Part shown: positions 55,248 to 63,964 of the stretch, in pieces | Layout of the letters: each line of letters starts with the position of its first letter | Position numbering within the stretch: the stretch's first letter is position 1 | Assembly (NCBI RefSeq): GCF_028596125.1 | Contig: NZ_CP117229.1 | Coordinates: 2,650,001 to 2,714,000 of the forward strand | DNA: 64,000 nt | Direction: 5' to 3' | Origin: Listeria innocua | Lineage (GTDB): Bacteria > Bacillota > Bacilli > Lactobacillales > Listeriaceae | The notes under the pieces: generated by a model | The model's database searches: none | What the model saw: only the letters and a program-made list of their open reading frames with translations | Told to the model about the DNA's origin: nothing | Position numbers and translations under genes: made by a program

Positions 55248-55867
55248 CTTATTTCTCCCTTCTCAATATAAATGACCCGATCTGCTTTTCCTGATATTTC
55301 CGGGTCATGCGTGACACAAACGATAGTCTTACCTTGCTTTTTCAAGGCTAGAAATAATTCAATGATTTTTTGTTTGTTTTTATCATCTAAATTGCCAGTT
55401 GGTTCGTCCGCAAGTAAAAGTTGAAATGGTTTGAGTAAAATGCGCACAATAGCAATCCGTTGTTTTTCTCCACCACTTAATTGGTATACTTTTTTTGCTA
55501 AATAGCTCTCATCCATTCCTACTTCTTCCAAATGCTCTATCATCAGCTTGCGATTTTCCCCACCTGTAATGGATAAGTTTTCTAACACTGTTTCATTTTC
55601 CATCAATAGATAATTTTGGAATATAAAACCTAACACCTCTTTTTTTAGAGTCATAACCTCTTTTTTCGTCTGATATTCCATCTCGTTAATAATAACTTGC
55701 CCACTATCTTTTGAATCTAGGTGTCCGATAACATTTAGCAGCGTTGTCTTCCCACTACCACTCTCGCCGACGACTGCAATAAATTCGCCAGCTCCAATAG
55801 AAAGAGAGACTTTTTCCAAAATCAATTTATCTTGTATCTTTTTACTGACATTAACTAATTCAATCAT
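55244..55867 (-). CDS. ABC ATPase, lactococcin-972-type bacteriocin export/immunity group
   Basis: 207 residues. Walker A GESGSGKTT, signature LSGGEKQR, Walker B LLLADEPTGNLD and H-loop VTHDPE are intact. It is of the LolD/MacB-like small ATPase kind found next to lactococcin-972-like bacteriocins. The ATG at 55867 follows AAAAGGTGAAAAAT and overlaps the permease end by eight bases. Together with the large permease it forms a transporter thought to export or give immunity to such bacteriocins. Confidence 0.82.
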   Translation of the reverse strand: MIELVNVSKKIQDKLILEKVSLSIGAGEFIAVVGESGSGKTTLLNVIGHLDSKDSGQVIINEMEYQTKKEVMTLKKEVLGFIFQNYLLMENETVLENLSITGGENRKLMIEHLEEVGMDESYLAKKVYQLSGGEKQRIAIVRILLKPFQLLLADEPTGNLDDKNKQKIIELFLALKKQGKTIVCVTHDPEISGKADRVIYIEKGEIR

Positions 55868-58028
55868 ATTTTTCACCTTTTAGTATGGCTTTAAAATCTT
55901 TATTAATTACTTTTTCCTTTAAAAAGTAAATAACACATAGCTCTATGAGGAGAATAACTACACTAAAATATAAAGCAATTGGTTCTTTAGTAATAATGAA
56001 AGTAACGACTCCCGAAAAAGCACACACGGCCAAATTACTTATAATAAACCATTTACTACTTTTCCAAAACGAATATCCAAATACATGGTAAATAAGTTGT
56101 TTATATAAGTTCTCCCGGTAATATGATAATACAAGCAATATCATAAAAGAATAGGAGCTTATCGCTAAAATAATCGTACCTATCGATTGCTGATAAATTT
56201 GCCATTTTAAAGCAGTTAATTCGCTTGATACTTCTTGATAAACACTCGTTACATTGGTAATTTCTCTTGCATTTGAATTATTAATAAGTGGCAAAATAGC
56301 ATTAAACGCATCACCCTTCGTTTTATCAACAAAATATACAGAAGAAGTTACACGAGCGCCAATACTAGATGAATCAATGTTCCCTGTATAGATAATCGCT
56401 ATTGGATCTGTGATGTTCCCCGTTCGTAAATCCCCCGCACTACTATCATAGGAAAAATAGTCTTGGTTATTTTGAGCATAAATAATATTGATACTTAAGT
56501 CGTCCTTACTTAGCTCTAAAACAGGACGATTCAAAGCCTCATTATACATATTAGCCACCTCTACCTTTTGAAAATAGAAGTGATCAAGATAAGCTTTTTT
56601 TATGTCTTTCTCGAATTCCTTCTTGCTCGTAGGAACTATAATATTCAAAACTTTATCATTGATTATTGCTTCATTTTCTACGTTCTGCCCTTGTGCACTT
56701 TTAATCGGGTTTAATTTTAAGTAATTAAAATCAACCTCTACGCTATTCCCTTCAGGCGAATTTATTTCAGAGATCTTATTCAAATAGGTTTCATATAAAA
56801 AAGTATCATTTTCAACCCGCGTAAAATTTTTCGAATACATTAAAAACATCTCTTTTTTAGCTGTTCCTTCTTTATAAAAAGCATTTAACTTATCGTTTAA
56901 TTTTCTATCAGCTTTTAAATCGTCTTCAATATTCTCGGGTAAAACTCCTACATTTACTTTAAAAATGTTCTTTGCATCATTCCACACGTCCATATTAGCT
57001 AGTCTTGTATTTAACATCTGCAGCGATTGATAGGAAGCTATAATCGTACCAATAAATACACAAAGCAGAGCAAATTTAATAACTAAATTGATAGCCAAAT
57101 GTTGTTTTGCCGACTGCATATGTTGGTCAGACTTTGGTTGATCGATTTTCTGTATTCTAAGTAATCCAAAGAAATACGTCGGAAACAGAATAAAAATCAA
57201 CAAAAGCACATTAAACAAAAGCAACTTCGATACTATTTCTACTGAGTATGCGGATAGCCCTCTTACTAAAACTATGCCAACAAAAACCACCAAAATCACT
57301 AACTCACTAAACAATGTAAATTTAATAGTTTTATTGAACAAAGACTTTAATGTAACTAACTTAGAATTCCCCCATATACGATTAACAAATAACCGCTGTT
57401 TGGAGTATCTTAAATAGTAATATGTAAAAATAAATAAAATGACAAAACACAAAAGCAAAGTCATAAGTAACGGGATATTAATATATTTCCACCAGCTCAC
57501 GTCAACACTTTTCGTAGTTATTTCCCCGTACTGTTCAAATTCCTTTAAAAAAGCCTGATACGTATCCTGGTTATCTAAACCACTTACATAAAAAGTATCA
57601 CTTAGACCCACATTTTTAATTTGTCCAAAGTCATAAACCTTTAAAACCCAATACTTAGAAGGATGATAAATCACACCCGATTGTTTTTCATCGCCACTTT
57701 CCCGATTCGCCAAAAAACGGTTTTTATCGGGATAATCTCCTTTTTTAAGCTTTATATTTGGCGAATATTGGGAATTAGAGGCATAGATATTCAAATCACG
57801 TTCATCTAAAAATGTATACTGAGCTATGTTGATATTGTTTGCTTCTGAAAATTGCTTTATAGAATTATTAACTGCTAAAACCTGAACATCCTCTTTATAT
57901 TTAATCTGCACTTCTGCCTGCCCTTTAAAAAGAAAATCATGCGACAAAGTATTAGTAATAAAATTTAAAAACATTACATTACCAATGACAAGTGTTACTA
58001 AAATAATAGTGGAAAGAAACTTTTTCAT
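55860..58028 (-). CDS. Bacteriocin-associated integral membrane permease (DUF1430 type)
   Basis: 722 residues. An N-terminal signal-like helix (FLSTIILVTLVIGNVMF) precedes an extracellular domain of about 160 residues. Three or four helices follow (about 190-340), then a second extracellular domain (about 345-610), and three terminal helices. This MacB/FtsX-like duplicated layout matches bacteriocin-associated membrane proteins next to lactococcin-972 genes. The ATG at 58028 is 7 bases from AAGGA; a GTG three bases earlier is possible. No bacteriocin gene is found upstream, where one is expected. Confidence 0.75.
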   Translation of the reverse strand: MKKFLSTIILVTLVIGNVMFLNFITNTLSHDFLFKGQAEVQIKYKEDVQVLAVNNSIKQFSEANNINIAQYTFLDERDLNIYASNSQYSPNIKLKKGDYPDKNRFLANRESGDEKQSGVIYHPSKYWVLKVYDFGQIKNVGLSDTFYVSGLDNQDTYQAFLKEFEQYGEITTKSVDVSWWKYINIPLLMTLLLCFVILFIFTYYYLRYSKQRLFVNRIWGNSKLVTLKSLFNKTIKFTLFSELVILVVFVGIVLVRGLSAYSVEIVSKLLLFNVLLLIFILFPTYFFGLLRIQKIDQPKSDQHMQSAKQHLAINLVIKFALLCVFIGTIIASYQSLQMLNTRLANMDVWNDAKNIFKVNVGVLPENIEDDLKADRKLNDKLNAFYKEGTAKKEMFLMYSKNFTRVENDTFLYETYLNKISEINSPEGNSVEVDFNYLKLNPIKSAQGQNVENEAIINDKVLNIIVPTSKKEFEKDIKKAYLDHFYFQKVEVANMYNEALNRPVLELSKDDLSINIIYAQNNQDYFSYDSSAGDLRTGNITDPIAIIYTGNIDSSSIGARVTSSVYFVDKTKGDAFNAILPLINNSNAREITNVTSVYQEVSSELTALKWQIYQQSIGTIILAISSYSFMILLVLSYYRENLYKQLIYHVFGYSFWKSSKWFIISNLAVCAFSGVVTFIITKEPIALYFSVVILLIELCVIYFLKEKVINKDFKAILKGEKYD

Positions 58029-58446
58029 CACATCATCCTTATCTTAATTCTATTCTTTTAATGTATCATGAATGGACAATGTATAACCAAAATGGTAATG
58101 AAATGCCTTATTATCATCATTAATAGCTTAAATCAAAACAATTTATTATTATTCCTGCTCAGATTGTGTAAAAAAGCAGTAGAAATTTAATAGATTTTTT
58201 TCGAATTAGCTCATTATTCATTTTTCTAATCATCGTAAAACCAATTAGTCACAAAAGATTCGATTTAAGCGCATTTTCATAAGAATTTAATTTAAATTTT
58301 TAACATAAACACTCAAATTTCGGTAATTTCAATGCATATTTATCCAAACTATCAACTACCCCTTTATCTTTCCGCCTATATATACTACAATAAACTTTAA
58401 CGAAAAAACGGAACCATCTCCGTTTAAAATAGAAAGGGGTGACTGC
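58029..58446. other. A+T-rich divergent intergenic region
   Basis: About 420 bases between the leftward permease and the rightward leader/MFS genes. All six frames are broken by many stops, and no signal-peptide-bearing small ORF (such as a lactococcin-972-like gene) was found. A perfect 7-base stem AAACGGA / TCCGTTT with loop ACCATC lies at 58406-58424. No terminator T run follows it. Confidence 0.55.
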
Positions 58447-58518
58447 ATGCTTTTTTATGAGCGAATAAAAATCATGGTCCCACCATTTCCCTGTGAAGGA
58501 TGTTTTTTTCCCAGATAA
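58447..58518 (+). CDS. Possible 23-residue leader peptide of the MFS pump
   Basis: The ATG is preceded by GAAAGGGGTGACTGC, a strong ribosome binding site. The peptide begins MLFYERIKIMV and ends PPFPCEGCFFPR, including two prolines and a Cys-x-x-Cys pair. It stops 24 bases before the MFS start. Within it ATGGT (58474-58478) can pair with ACCAT at 58482-58486 or at 58413-58417. A weak stem CATTTCC / GGATG is followed by seven T (58503-58509). This layout suggests translation-dependent attenuation of the pump gene; it is inferred. Confidence 0.5.
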   Translation: MLFYERIKIMVPPFPCEGCFFPR

Positions 58519-58542
58519 ATAAATTATTCAGGAGAGTTTTTT

Positions 58543-59733
58543 ATGGAAAAAAACATCGAAACAAAGAAAATCAATTTGGCATTACTTGTTTGTCTTGTAG
58601 GGTTTCCACAAATTAGTGAAACTATTTATACACCTTCTTTAACCGAAATTGCTAAGGGCTACGGGATATCGTTAAACCTGGCTCAGATGACTTTAAGCAT
58701 TTACTTTCTTGCTTTTGCAGTTGGCGTGTTCTTTTGGGGTGTTAGTTCGGATTATTTAGGACGACGCAAAGCAATGAATTATGGGATATTCATCTATCTT
58801 CTTGGTTGCTTCGTTTGCCTTCTTTCAAATAATATTACTATGCTTTTTATTGGCCGATTTGTTCAAGCATTCGGGGCGAGTACGGGTTCTGTTACAACAC
58901 AGACGATTTTGCGCGACAACTACCACGGCAATGATCGCCACCATTTATTTGCAAAAATCTCAGCCGCTTTGGCATTTTCACCAGCAATTGGGCCATTAAT
59001 TGGTGGGTTTATCGGACAATATTACGGCTTTCGCGTGGTATTTTTATTTTTAGTAGTTATGGGAATGGTATTGCTGTTCTGGAGCTTAAAACGACTACCA
59101 GAAACAAAGACAGCGAACGCTACCTCCTTTAGTGTGCAGAAAATGGTAGTAATTGGTAAAAAAATGATATTTGACCGCTATACAATTGCTTTTGGGGTGC
59201 TAATTGGCATTTTTAATGGGATATTGTTTAGTTACTACTCTGAAGCTCCCACTATTTTTATTGAGAGGTTTCATTTTAATCAGAGTCAGTATGGCTTTAT
59301 GGGTTGCGCAGTGGCCGTTTCAACTATATTAGGTGCTTGGCTATCGAACTGGCGCCTAAAGCAAAACTCGCCTCATAAAATCATCAAAGAAGGAATTTTA
59401 TTAGCCCTTATCGGCACACTTGCTCTTAGTATGGTCGCGATTTTCCCGCTAACGAGCCAAGTTGTATTTTATATTCTATTCATCTCTATTATCTTGGCAG
59501 GAATCGGCATGGCTTTACCAAATTGTTTAAGCTTAGCGCTAGTGAAATTCCAAGAAGTTGCAGGTACGGCTGGTGCCTTTTTAAGCTTAGGTTATTATGT
59601 AATTGTCAGTATTTGTACTTTCTTCATTGGCGTTTTGCATTCGGGATCAATGCTTGTATTTCCCGCATTTTGCCTAGTACTACTTCTAATTGCCTTGTTT
59701 TGTATAAAAATTGCTACTAGAAATACTCGCTAA
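58543..59733 (+). CDS. MFS drug-resistance transporter (Bcr/CflA type)
   Basis: 396 residues, about twelve helices. The helix 2-3 loop motif WGVSSDYLGRRKAMNYG and helix 5 motif SPAIGPLIGGFIG place it in the DHA1 Bcr/CflA group, which exports drugs such as bicyclomycin, chloramphenicol and sulfonamides in exchange for protons. The true substrate is unknown. The ATG follows GGAGAGTTTTTT. A short upstream reading frame with its own ribosome binding site suggests regulated translation or transcription. A strong terminator follows. Confidence 0.86.
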   Translation: MEKNIETKKINLALLVCLVGFPQISETIYTPSLTEIAKGYGISLNLAQMTLSIYFLAFAVGVFFWGVSSDYLGRRKAMNYGIFIYLLGCFVCLLSNNITMLFIGRFVQAFGASTGSVTTQTILRDNYHGNDRHHLFAKISAALAFSPAIGPLIGGFIGQYYGFRVVFLFLVVMGMVLLFWSLKRLPETKTANATSFSVQKMVVIGKKMIFDRYTIAFGVLIGIFNGILFSYYSEAPTIFIERFHFNQSQYGFMGCAVAVSTILGAWLSNWRLKQNSPHKIIKEGILLALIGTLALSMVAIFPLTSQVVFYILFISIILAGIGMALPNCLSLALVKFQEVAGTAGAFLSLGYYVIVSICTFFIGVLHSGSMLVFPAFCLVLLLIALFCIKIATRNTR

Positions 59734-59735
59734 CA

Positions 59736-59780
59736 AAAAACCGGCACCGTTTCTATCTTGAAGCGGTGCCGGTTTTATTT
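59736..59780 (+). terminator. Intrinsic terminator of the MFS gene
   Basis: Stem AAAACCGGCACCG / CGGTGCCGGTTTT, followed by ATTTT. Confidence 0.9.
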
Positions 59781-59811
59781 TAAATGTCATCCCAATTTAA
59801 AAATACTATAT

Positions 59812-59825
59812 ATTTCCCGGGGAAT
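59812..59825. other. Noc-binding-like sequence (one mismatch)
   Basis: ATTTCCCGGGGAAT differs at one base from ATTTCCCGGGAAAT. It lies between the MFS terminator and the inverted repeat at 59826. Confidence 0.5.
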
Positions 59826-59865
59826 CAAAGAAGTATTAAACTCCTAAAAGTCTAATACTTCTTTG
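59826..59865. repeat. Inverted repeat downstream of the small membrane-protein gene
   Basis: Perfect 13-base arms CAAAGAAGTATTA / TAATACTTCTTTG with a 14-base loop. It could be the 3' end structure for the leftward gene ending at 59867, but no T run follows. Confidence 0.6.
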
Positions 59866-59866
59866 A

Positions 59867-60376
59867 TTATGCTAATTCTCCATCCATGCTTTCCATTTGA
59901 GCAAGGAAGGCTTTTTGCCATTTCTTTTCGTTAAGAAATTCAATTGGAAACTGCGGATCGATTGTATTTAGGATTTTAGCCCATGCATCTGTACGTAATG
60001 ATGATGTTTGGCGGATCGCTATTACAAACATTATTATTGTTCCGGCAATTAGAAACAGAACTAAAAAAATACCTACAATGATTGTAGCTGGGAAATTTTG
60101 ATTTATTGCAAAAAAGTACGTTAGATAGCCTAAAATAAATGCTACTACAAAGAAACTACCGATAAAAGCAAAAGTCTTTTTACGGCTACCTCTATATGTA
60201 GAAATACCTAGAGCTTTTTCCAGCAAAGCCATTTGACGAACTGGATTATTTTTCTTCGCAACTTGAATACCATATCTATCAATTAGTAAATGCGCTGCTG
60301 TTCTTTCCTCTTTGTTATTCTTTGGCATAATGACAAGAAGAACAATTAAAAATGCTATAACCATTAATTGTATCAA
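59867..60376 (-). CDS. Hypothetical membrane protein
   Basis: 169 residues. Three hydrophobic helices: residues 2-17, about 66-88 and about 94-120. A basic soluble loop lies between the first two, and the C-terminal soluble tail of about 45 residues is acidic at the end (MESMDGELA). A TTG start at 60376 follows AGGAG by 7 bases. A predicted promoter TTGCCA / TATAAT with a 15-base spacer lies at 60435-60409. No family is recognised; monocistronic. Confidence 0.6.
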   Translation of the reverse strand: MIQLMVIAFLIVLLVIMPKNNKEERTAAHLLIDRYGIQVAKKNNPVRQMALLEKALGISTYRGSRKKTFAFIGSFFVVAFILGYLTYFFAINQNFPATIIVGIFLVLFLIAGTIIMFVIAIRQTSSLRTDAWAKILNTIDPQFPIEFLNEKKWQKAFLAQMESMDGELA

Positions 60377-60517
60377 AATAACACTCCTATAATAAAAATT
60401 TATAGTTAATTATAGCATTATTAAGCTCTTGGCAAATTGTATATTTTGTGAATTAATTATCGCGAGGAGCTCTATAGAAGTAAATAAACTCTTGACAAAG
60501 CAACTTTATACTGTAAT

Positions 60518-60533
60518 TGTTTCACATGAAACA
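60518..60533. other. parS-like site (one central mismatch)
   Basis: TGTTTCACATGAAACA differs from the consensus at one central base (G to A), which may weaken ParB binding. Intergenic. Confidence 0.55.
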
Positions 60534-60594
60534 TTTAGTTCTTAATTTTAGCATCACTAAAGTAACCTACCGTTTCATTCGCAAATTGACACTC

Positions 60595-61077
60595 TTACCC
60601 CAAATCAGTTAAAGATAGTTCTATTTCTTCCAGTAAAAATTCGCCAAAACTATTAGCAACAACTTTCTTTTCTGTATTGTCTTTGAATGATAAGTTAGTT
60701 TCAACTATTACAGGCTCGCCCTCACTCCCAATAATTGAAGTGTCTATCGAGAAAATCGAACCATATCCTGAATTTTTTATCATAATCATCTCTTTATTTA
60801 TATCCCCAAATGTACGCGCCTGCTCTGTTTCAAATTTGACGTCTGGTATGGAAGCTGCACTCAAGCCTCGTTTAGAGATACCATAAAAAGATACACCATT
60901 AAAAGTTAACGTCCCATATTTTTCTAAAAAAAGCTTATATGTCTCTGGAAATTCGTTCCCTAAAGCATCTTGGTAAATTTTAATTAATTCAGGTGTTCCA
61001 GTACCACTAGCATGAAAGGTTATTCCACTTAAAGTTATTAACCGATCTACTTCCTCAAGAAAACTACTAGCCATCAT
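60595..61077 (-). CDS. SMI1/KNR4 (SUKH)-family protein
   Basis: About 160 residues with the SUKH pattern: helical start (FLEEVDRLI), [23 protein letters not shown] (about 39-61), a central strand region ([10 protein letters not shown]), and [12 protein letters not shown] near the C-terminus. SUKH proteins often serve as immunity proteins against contact-dependent or secreted nuclease toxins. No toxin gene lies nearby, so it may be an orphan immunity gene or a housekeeping relative. The start ATG follows AGGAGTGTAT. An extended -10 (TGATATAAT, about 61127-61119) lies upstream. Confidence 0.72.
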   Translation of the reverse strand: MMASSFLEEVDRLITLSGITFHASGTGTPELIKIYQDALGNEFPETYKLFLEKYGTLTFNGVSFYGISKRGLSAASIPDVKFETEQARTFGDINKEMIMIKNSGYGSIFSIDTSIIGSEGEPVIVETNLSFKDNTEKKVVANSFGEFLLEEIELSLTDLG

Positions 61078-61189
61078 ATACACTCCTAAACGAACTTTTA
61101 TTGTTTTAAGATACTTTTATTATATCACTCTAGGTGTTTATAAAGCTTGTAGAATTCGCGAAAAATATTACAAGAATCGCACTATTTCT

Positions 61190-61232
61190 ATAAAAAAACA
61201 ATCTTTTGACGCATCTGCTCATCAAAAGATTG
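61190..61232 (-). terminator. Intrinsic terminator of ychF
   Basis: Perfect arms CAATCTTTTGA / TCAAAAGATTG with a T run on the minus strand. The base of the stem overlaps a parS site by two bases. Confidence 0.85.
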
Positions 61233-61246
61233 TTTCACGTGAAACA
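61231..61246. other. parS site (exact)
   Basis: TGTTTCACGTGAAACA, two bases from the ychF stop and running into its terminator. Confidence 0.9.
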
Positions 61247-61248
61247 TA

Positions 61249-62349
61249 TTAAACGTTAAAGCGGAAATGAACGACATCTCCATCTTTCATTTCGTATTCT
61301 TTACCTTCTAAGCGTACTTTACCAGCTTCTTTTGCTGCCTGTTCTGAACCATATTCAAGTAATGCATCATAGGCAACAACTTCAGCACGAATGAATCCAC
61401 GTTCGAAATCAGTATGGATGATTCCGGCACATTGTGGAGCTTTCATTCCTTTGATGAAAGTCCAAGCACGAACTTCTTGAACACCTGCTGTGAAGTAAGT
61501 CGCTAAGCCAAGTAAAGTATACGCGGAACGAATCAATTGGTCTAAGCCTGATTCTTCAATTCCAAGCGCTTCTAAAAACTCAAGCTTGTCTTCATCTTCT
61601 AACTCAGCAATTTCTTCTTCAGCACGAGCACAAACAACGATAACTTCGGAGTTTTCACTCGCAGCGAATTCACGCACTTGTTGGACATATTTGTTATCGT
61701 CCGGGCTAGAAACGTCTTCTTCACTTACGTTAGCTACATATAAAACAGGCTTTCTTGTAAGCAAGAAAAGGTTACGAACGATTTTTTCTTCTTCTTCGTT
61801 AAATTCAATTGCACGAGCTGGCTTGTCATTTTCGAAAGCCTCGCGTAATTTAACTAAAACATTATATTCAGCAACTGCATCTTTATCTTTTTGTTTAGAA
61901 AGCTTCTCAACACGCCCAATACGCTTCTCTACTGTTTCTAAATCCGCTAAGATAAGTTCTAAGTTAATAGTAGAAATATCATCTAGAGGGTCTACTCGGC
62001 CTTCTACGTGGGTGATGTTTTCGTCATCAAAACAACGAGTTACGTGGCAAATTGCATCCACTTGGCGAATATGAGATAAGAATTTGTTTCCAAGTCCTTC
62101 GCCTTTACTAGCACCTTTTACAATTCCAGCTATGTCTGTAAATTCAAAAGTAGTTGGAACGGTTTTTTTCGGTTTTACAAGTTCCGTTAGTTTGTTTAAT
62201 CTGTGGTCAGGAACTTCAACAATTCCTACGTTCGGGTCAATCGTTGCAAACGGATAATTCGCAGCCTCTGCTCCTGCTTTTGTGATTGCATTAAAAAGTG
62301 TCGATTTCCCAACATTAGGAAGCCCGACAATACCAGCTGTAAGTGCCAT
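61249..62349 (-). CDS. ychF: Redox-regulated ATPase/GTPase YchF (OLA1 family)
   Basis: 366 residues. The Obg-type G domain has G1 GLPNVGKST (about residue 9-17), G3 DIAGIVKGAS, and a G4 region altered from NKxD (YVANVSEED), which explains the family's preference for ATP. A coiled-coil insertion is about 130-200 and the C-terminal TGS domain ends the protein. It binds ribosomes and acts in stress regulation. The ATG at 62349 follows AAAAGGAG; longer upstream frames lack a ribosome binding site. Confidence 0.95.
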   Translation of the reverse strand: MALTAGIVGLPNVGKSTLFNAITKAGAEAANYPFATIDPNVGIVEVPDHRLNKLTELVKPKKTVPTTFEFTDIAGIVKGASKGEGLGNKFLSHIRQVDAICHVTRCFDDENITHVEGRVDPLDDISTINLELILADLETVEKRIGRVEKLSKQKDKDAVAEYNVLVKLREAFENDKPARAIEFNEEEEKIVRNLFLLTRKPVLYVANVSEEDVSSPDDNKYVQQVREFAASENSEVIVVCARAEEEIAELEDEDKLEFLEALGIEESGLDQLIRSAYTLLGLATYFTAGVQEVRAWTFIKGMKAPQCAGIIHTDFERGFIRAEVVAYDALLEYGSEQAAKEAGKVRLEGKEYEMKDGDVVHFRFNV

Positions 62350-62456
62350 TATATATAAACTCCTTTTCATTAACTTCATTTTGAAAATGCCCGTCAAATA
62401 GACATTTTTTCACTAACGTATATTATAAAGGTTTTTCAAATAAAAAGCCACCCACC

Positions 62457-62492
62457 AAAAAACGAAAACCCTAAAAGGATTTTCGTTTTAAG
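62457..62492 (-). terminator. Intrinsic terminator of kat
   Basis: Minus-strand arms AAAACGAAAATCC and GGGTTTTCGTTTT (one mismatch), then TT. Confidence 0.85.
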
Positions 62493-62497
62493 CTTAC

Positions 62498-63964
62498 TTA
62501 TTTTAAATCTGCTACATGTTCCTCAAGATTAATACCAGTCCCATCAGCCACTCGATTAGCGAATTCTGGTTCTATTTGGTAGAAGTTTCGCAAATTGCGG
62601 ATTTTAATATCATCGCGAACGCCAGACCAATCATCAACAATATTTTTCACAAGCGCCGCACGTTCAGCATCGGAATAGCGATCCCATACTTCTTTTGCAT
62701 GACCAAAGTTATTTGGTTTTTCAGCAATAAGTCGGCCAGAAATATCCCCACGAATTTCTTGTTCTTGTTCAATAAAAGCTGGATTTTCTTTTGGTTCAGT
62801 CTCGTAACTATTTGGCTCGTAATTAATTGAACTCGTTTGTTGTTTAAACGGCATATAGCCATCACGTTGGTTGTTGGCAACAGGTGCTTTCGGGCTGTTA
62901 ATTGGCAGTTGCAAGTAGTTAGGACCTACGCGGTGTCTTTGAGTATCGGAATAAGAGAACAATCTCCCTTGAAGTAAACGGTCCTCAGAAGGAAGCATTC
63001 CGCGTACAAGTACACCTGGATTAAACCCAACAGATTCAGTCTCTGCAAAAATATTATCCGGATTTCGATTAAGTGTCATTGTCCCTACATGTTCATATGG
63101 GAAAACGTCTTCGAACCAATCTTTTGTTGCATCTAATGGGTTAAAATCAAAGCTGTCTAAGTCTTTCGGATCTAGCACTTGCACATATAAATCCCATTCA
63201 GGGTAGTCCCCATTTTCAATTGCTTCATACAAATCACGGCTCGCATGGTTAAATTCTTTTGCTTGAATTTGCGCAGCCTGCTCGGTGGAAAGGTTCACAA
63301 TTCCTGCTTTTGGTACCCAGCGTAGTTTTACGTAAACAGTTTTCCCCTCTTCATTAATCCATTTAAACGCATGAACACTAGAGCCACGGATTTCGCGATA
63401 AGAAGCCGGAGTTCCTTCATCACTAAATAAATACATAATCATAGTTGTAGCTTCAGGACTCAAGCTAAAGAAATCCCAGTAGCGGTTACCATCTTGAATA
63501 TTCGTGCGTGGATCAGGTTTCAGAGAATGAATAACATCCGGAAACTTAATCGCATCACGAATGAAGAATACCGGCAAGTTATTTCCGACAAAGTCATAAT
63601 TTCCTTCTTCAGTATAAAACTTAACAGAGAATCCACGCGGATCACGCAAAGTTTCTGGTGAATGCTGACCATGAATTACCGTTGAAAAACGAGCAAAAAC
63701 CTCTGTTTCTGTCCCTTCTTCTTGTAAAAAATTAGCGATAGTATATTTTTTCATGCTTTTTTTAGTAACAAATTTCCCGTGCGCACCAGCACCTCGAGCA
63801 TGCACAACTCGCTCCGGTACACGTTCTCTATCAAAATGCGCTAATTTCTCAATTAGAACATAATCTTCTAATAAAGTTGGTCCTTTAAGTCCCGCAGTCA
63901 TCGAATTTTGGTTATCGCCAACTGGCGTGCCTTGGTTCGTTGTTAAATTTTTTCTCTCTGTCAT
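62498..63964 (-). CDS. kat: Haem catalase
   Basis: 488 residues, small-subunit clade 3 catalase. The distal His is in VVHARGAGAHG (about residue 54), the distal Asn in FVGNNLPVFFIRD (about 127), and the proximal haem Tyr in RLFSYSDTQRHRVG (about 337). It breaks hydrogen peroxide into water and oxygen. The ATG follows TGGAGGTATTTACAT. The window ends 36 bases upstream of the start, so any PerR box is not visible. In the Listeria reference I recall, a PTS cluster separates ychF from kat; here they are adjacent. Confidence 0.96.
   Translation of the reverse strand: MTERKNLTTNQGTPVGDNQNSMTAGLKGPTLLEDYVLIEKLAHFDRERVPERVVHARGAGAHGKFVTKKSMKKYTIANFLQEEGTETEVFARFSTVIHGQHSPETLRDPRGFSVKFYTEEGNYDFVGNNLPVFFIRDAIKFPDVIHSLKPDPRTNIQDGNRYWDFFSLSPEATTMIMYLFSDEGTPASYREIRGSSVHAFKWINEEGKTVYVKLRWVPKAGIVNLSTEQAAQIQAKEFNHASRDLYEAIENGDYPEWDLYVQVLDPKDLDSFDFNPLDATKDWFEDVFPYEHVGTMTLNRNPDNIFAETESVGFNPGVLVRGMLPSEDRLLQGRLFSYSDTQRHRVGPNYLQLPINSPKAPVANNQRDGYMPFKQQTSSINYEPNSYETEPKENPAFIEQEQEIRGDISGRLIAEKPNNFGHAKEVWDRYSDAERAALVKNIVDDWSGVRDDIKIRNLRNFYQIEPEFANRVADGTGINLEEHVADLK

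Noticed and set aside
58029-58446. Search for a lactococcin-972-like bacteriocin gene upstream of the permease
   Set aside because: Every frame on both strands is interrupted by frequent stops; no 90-110 codon frame with a signal peptide exists.
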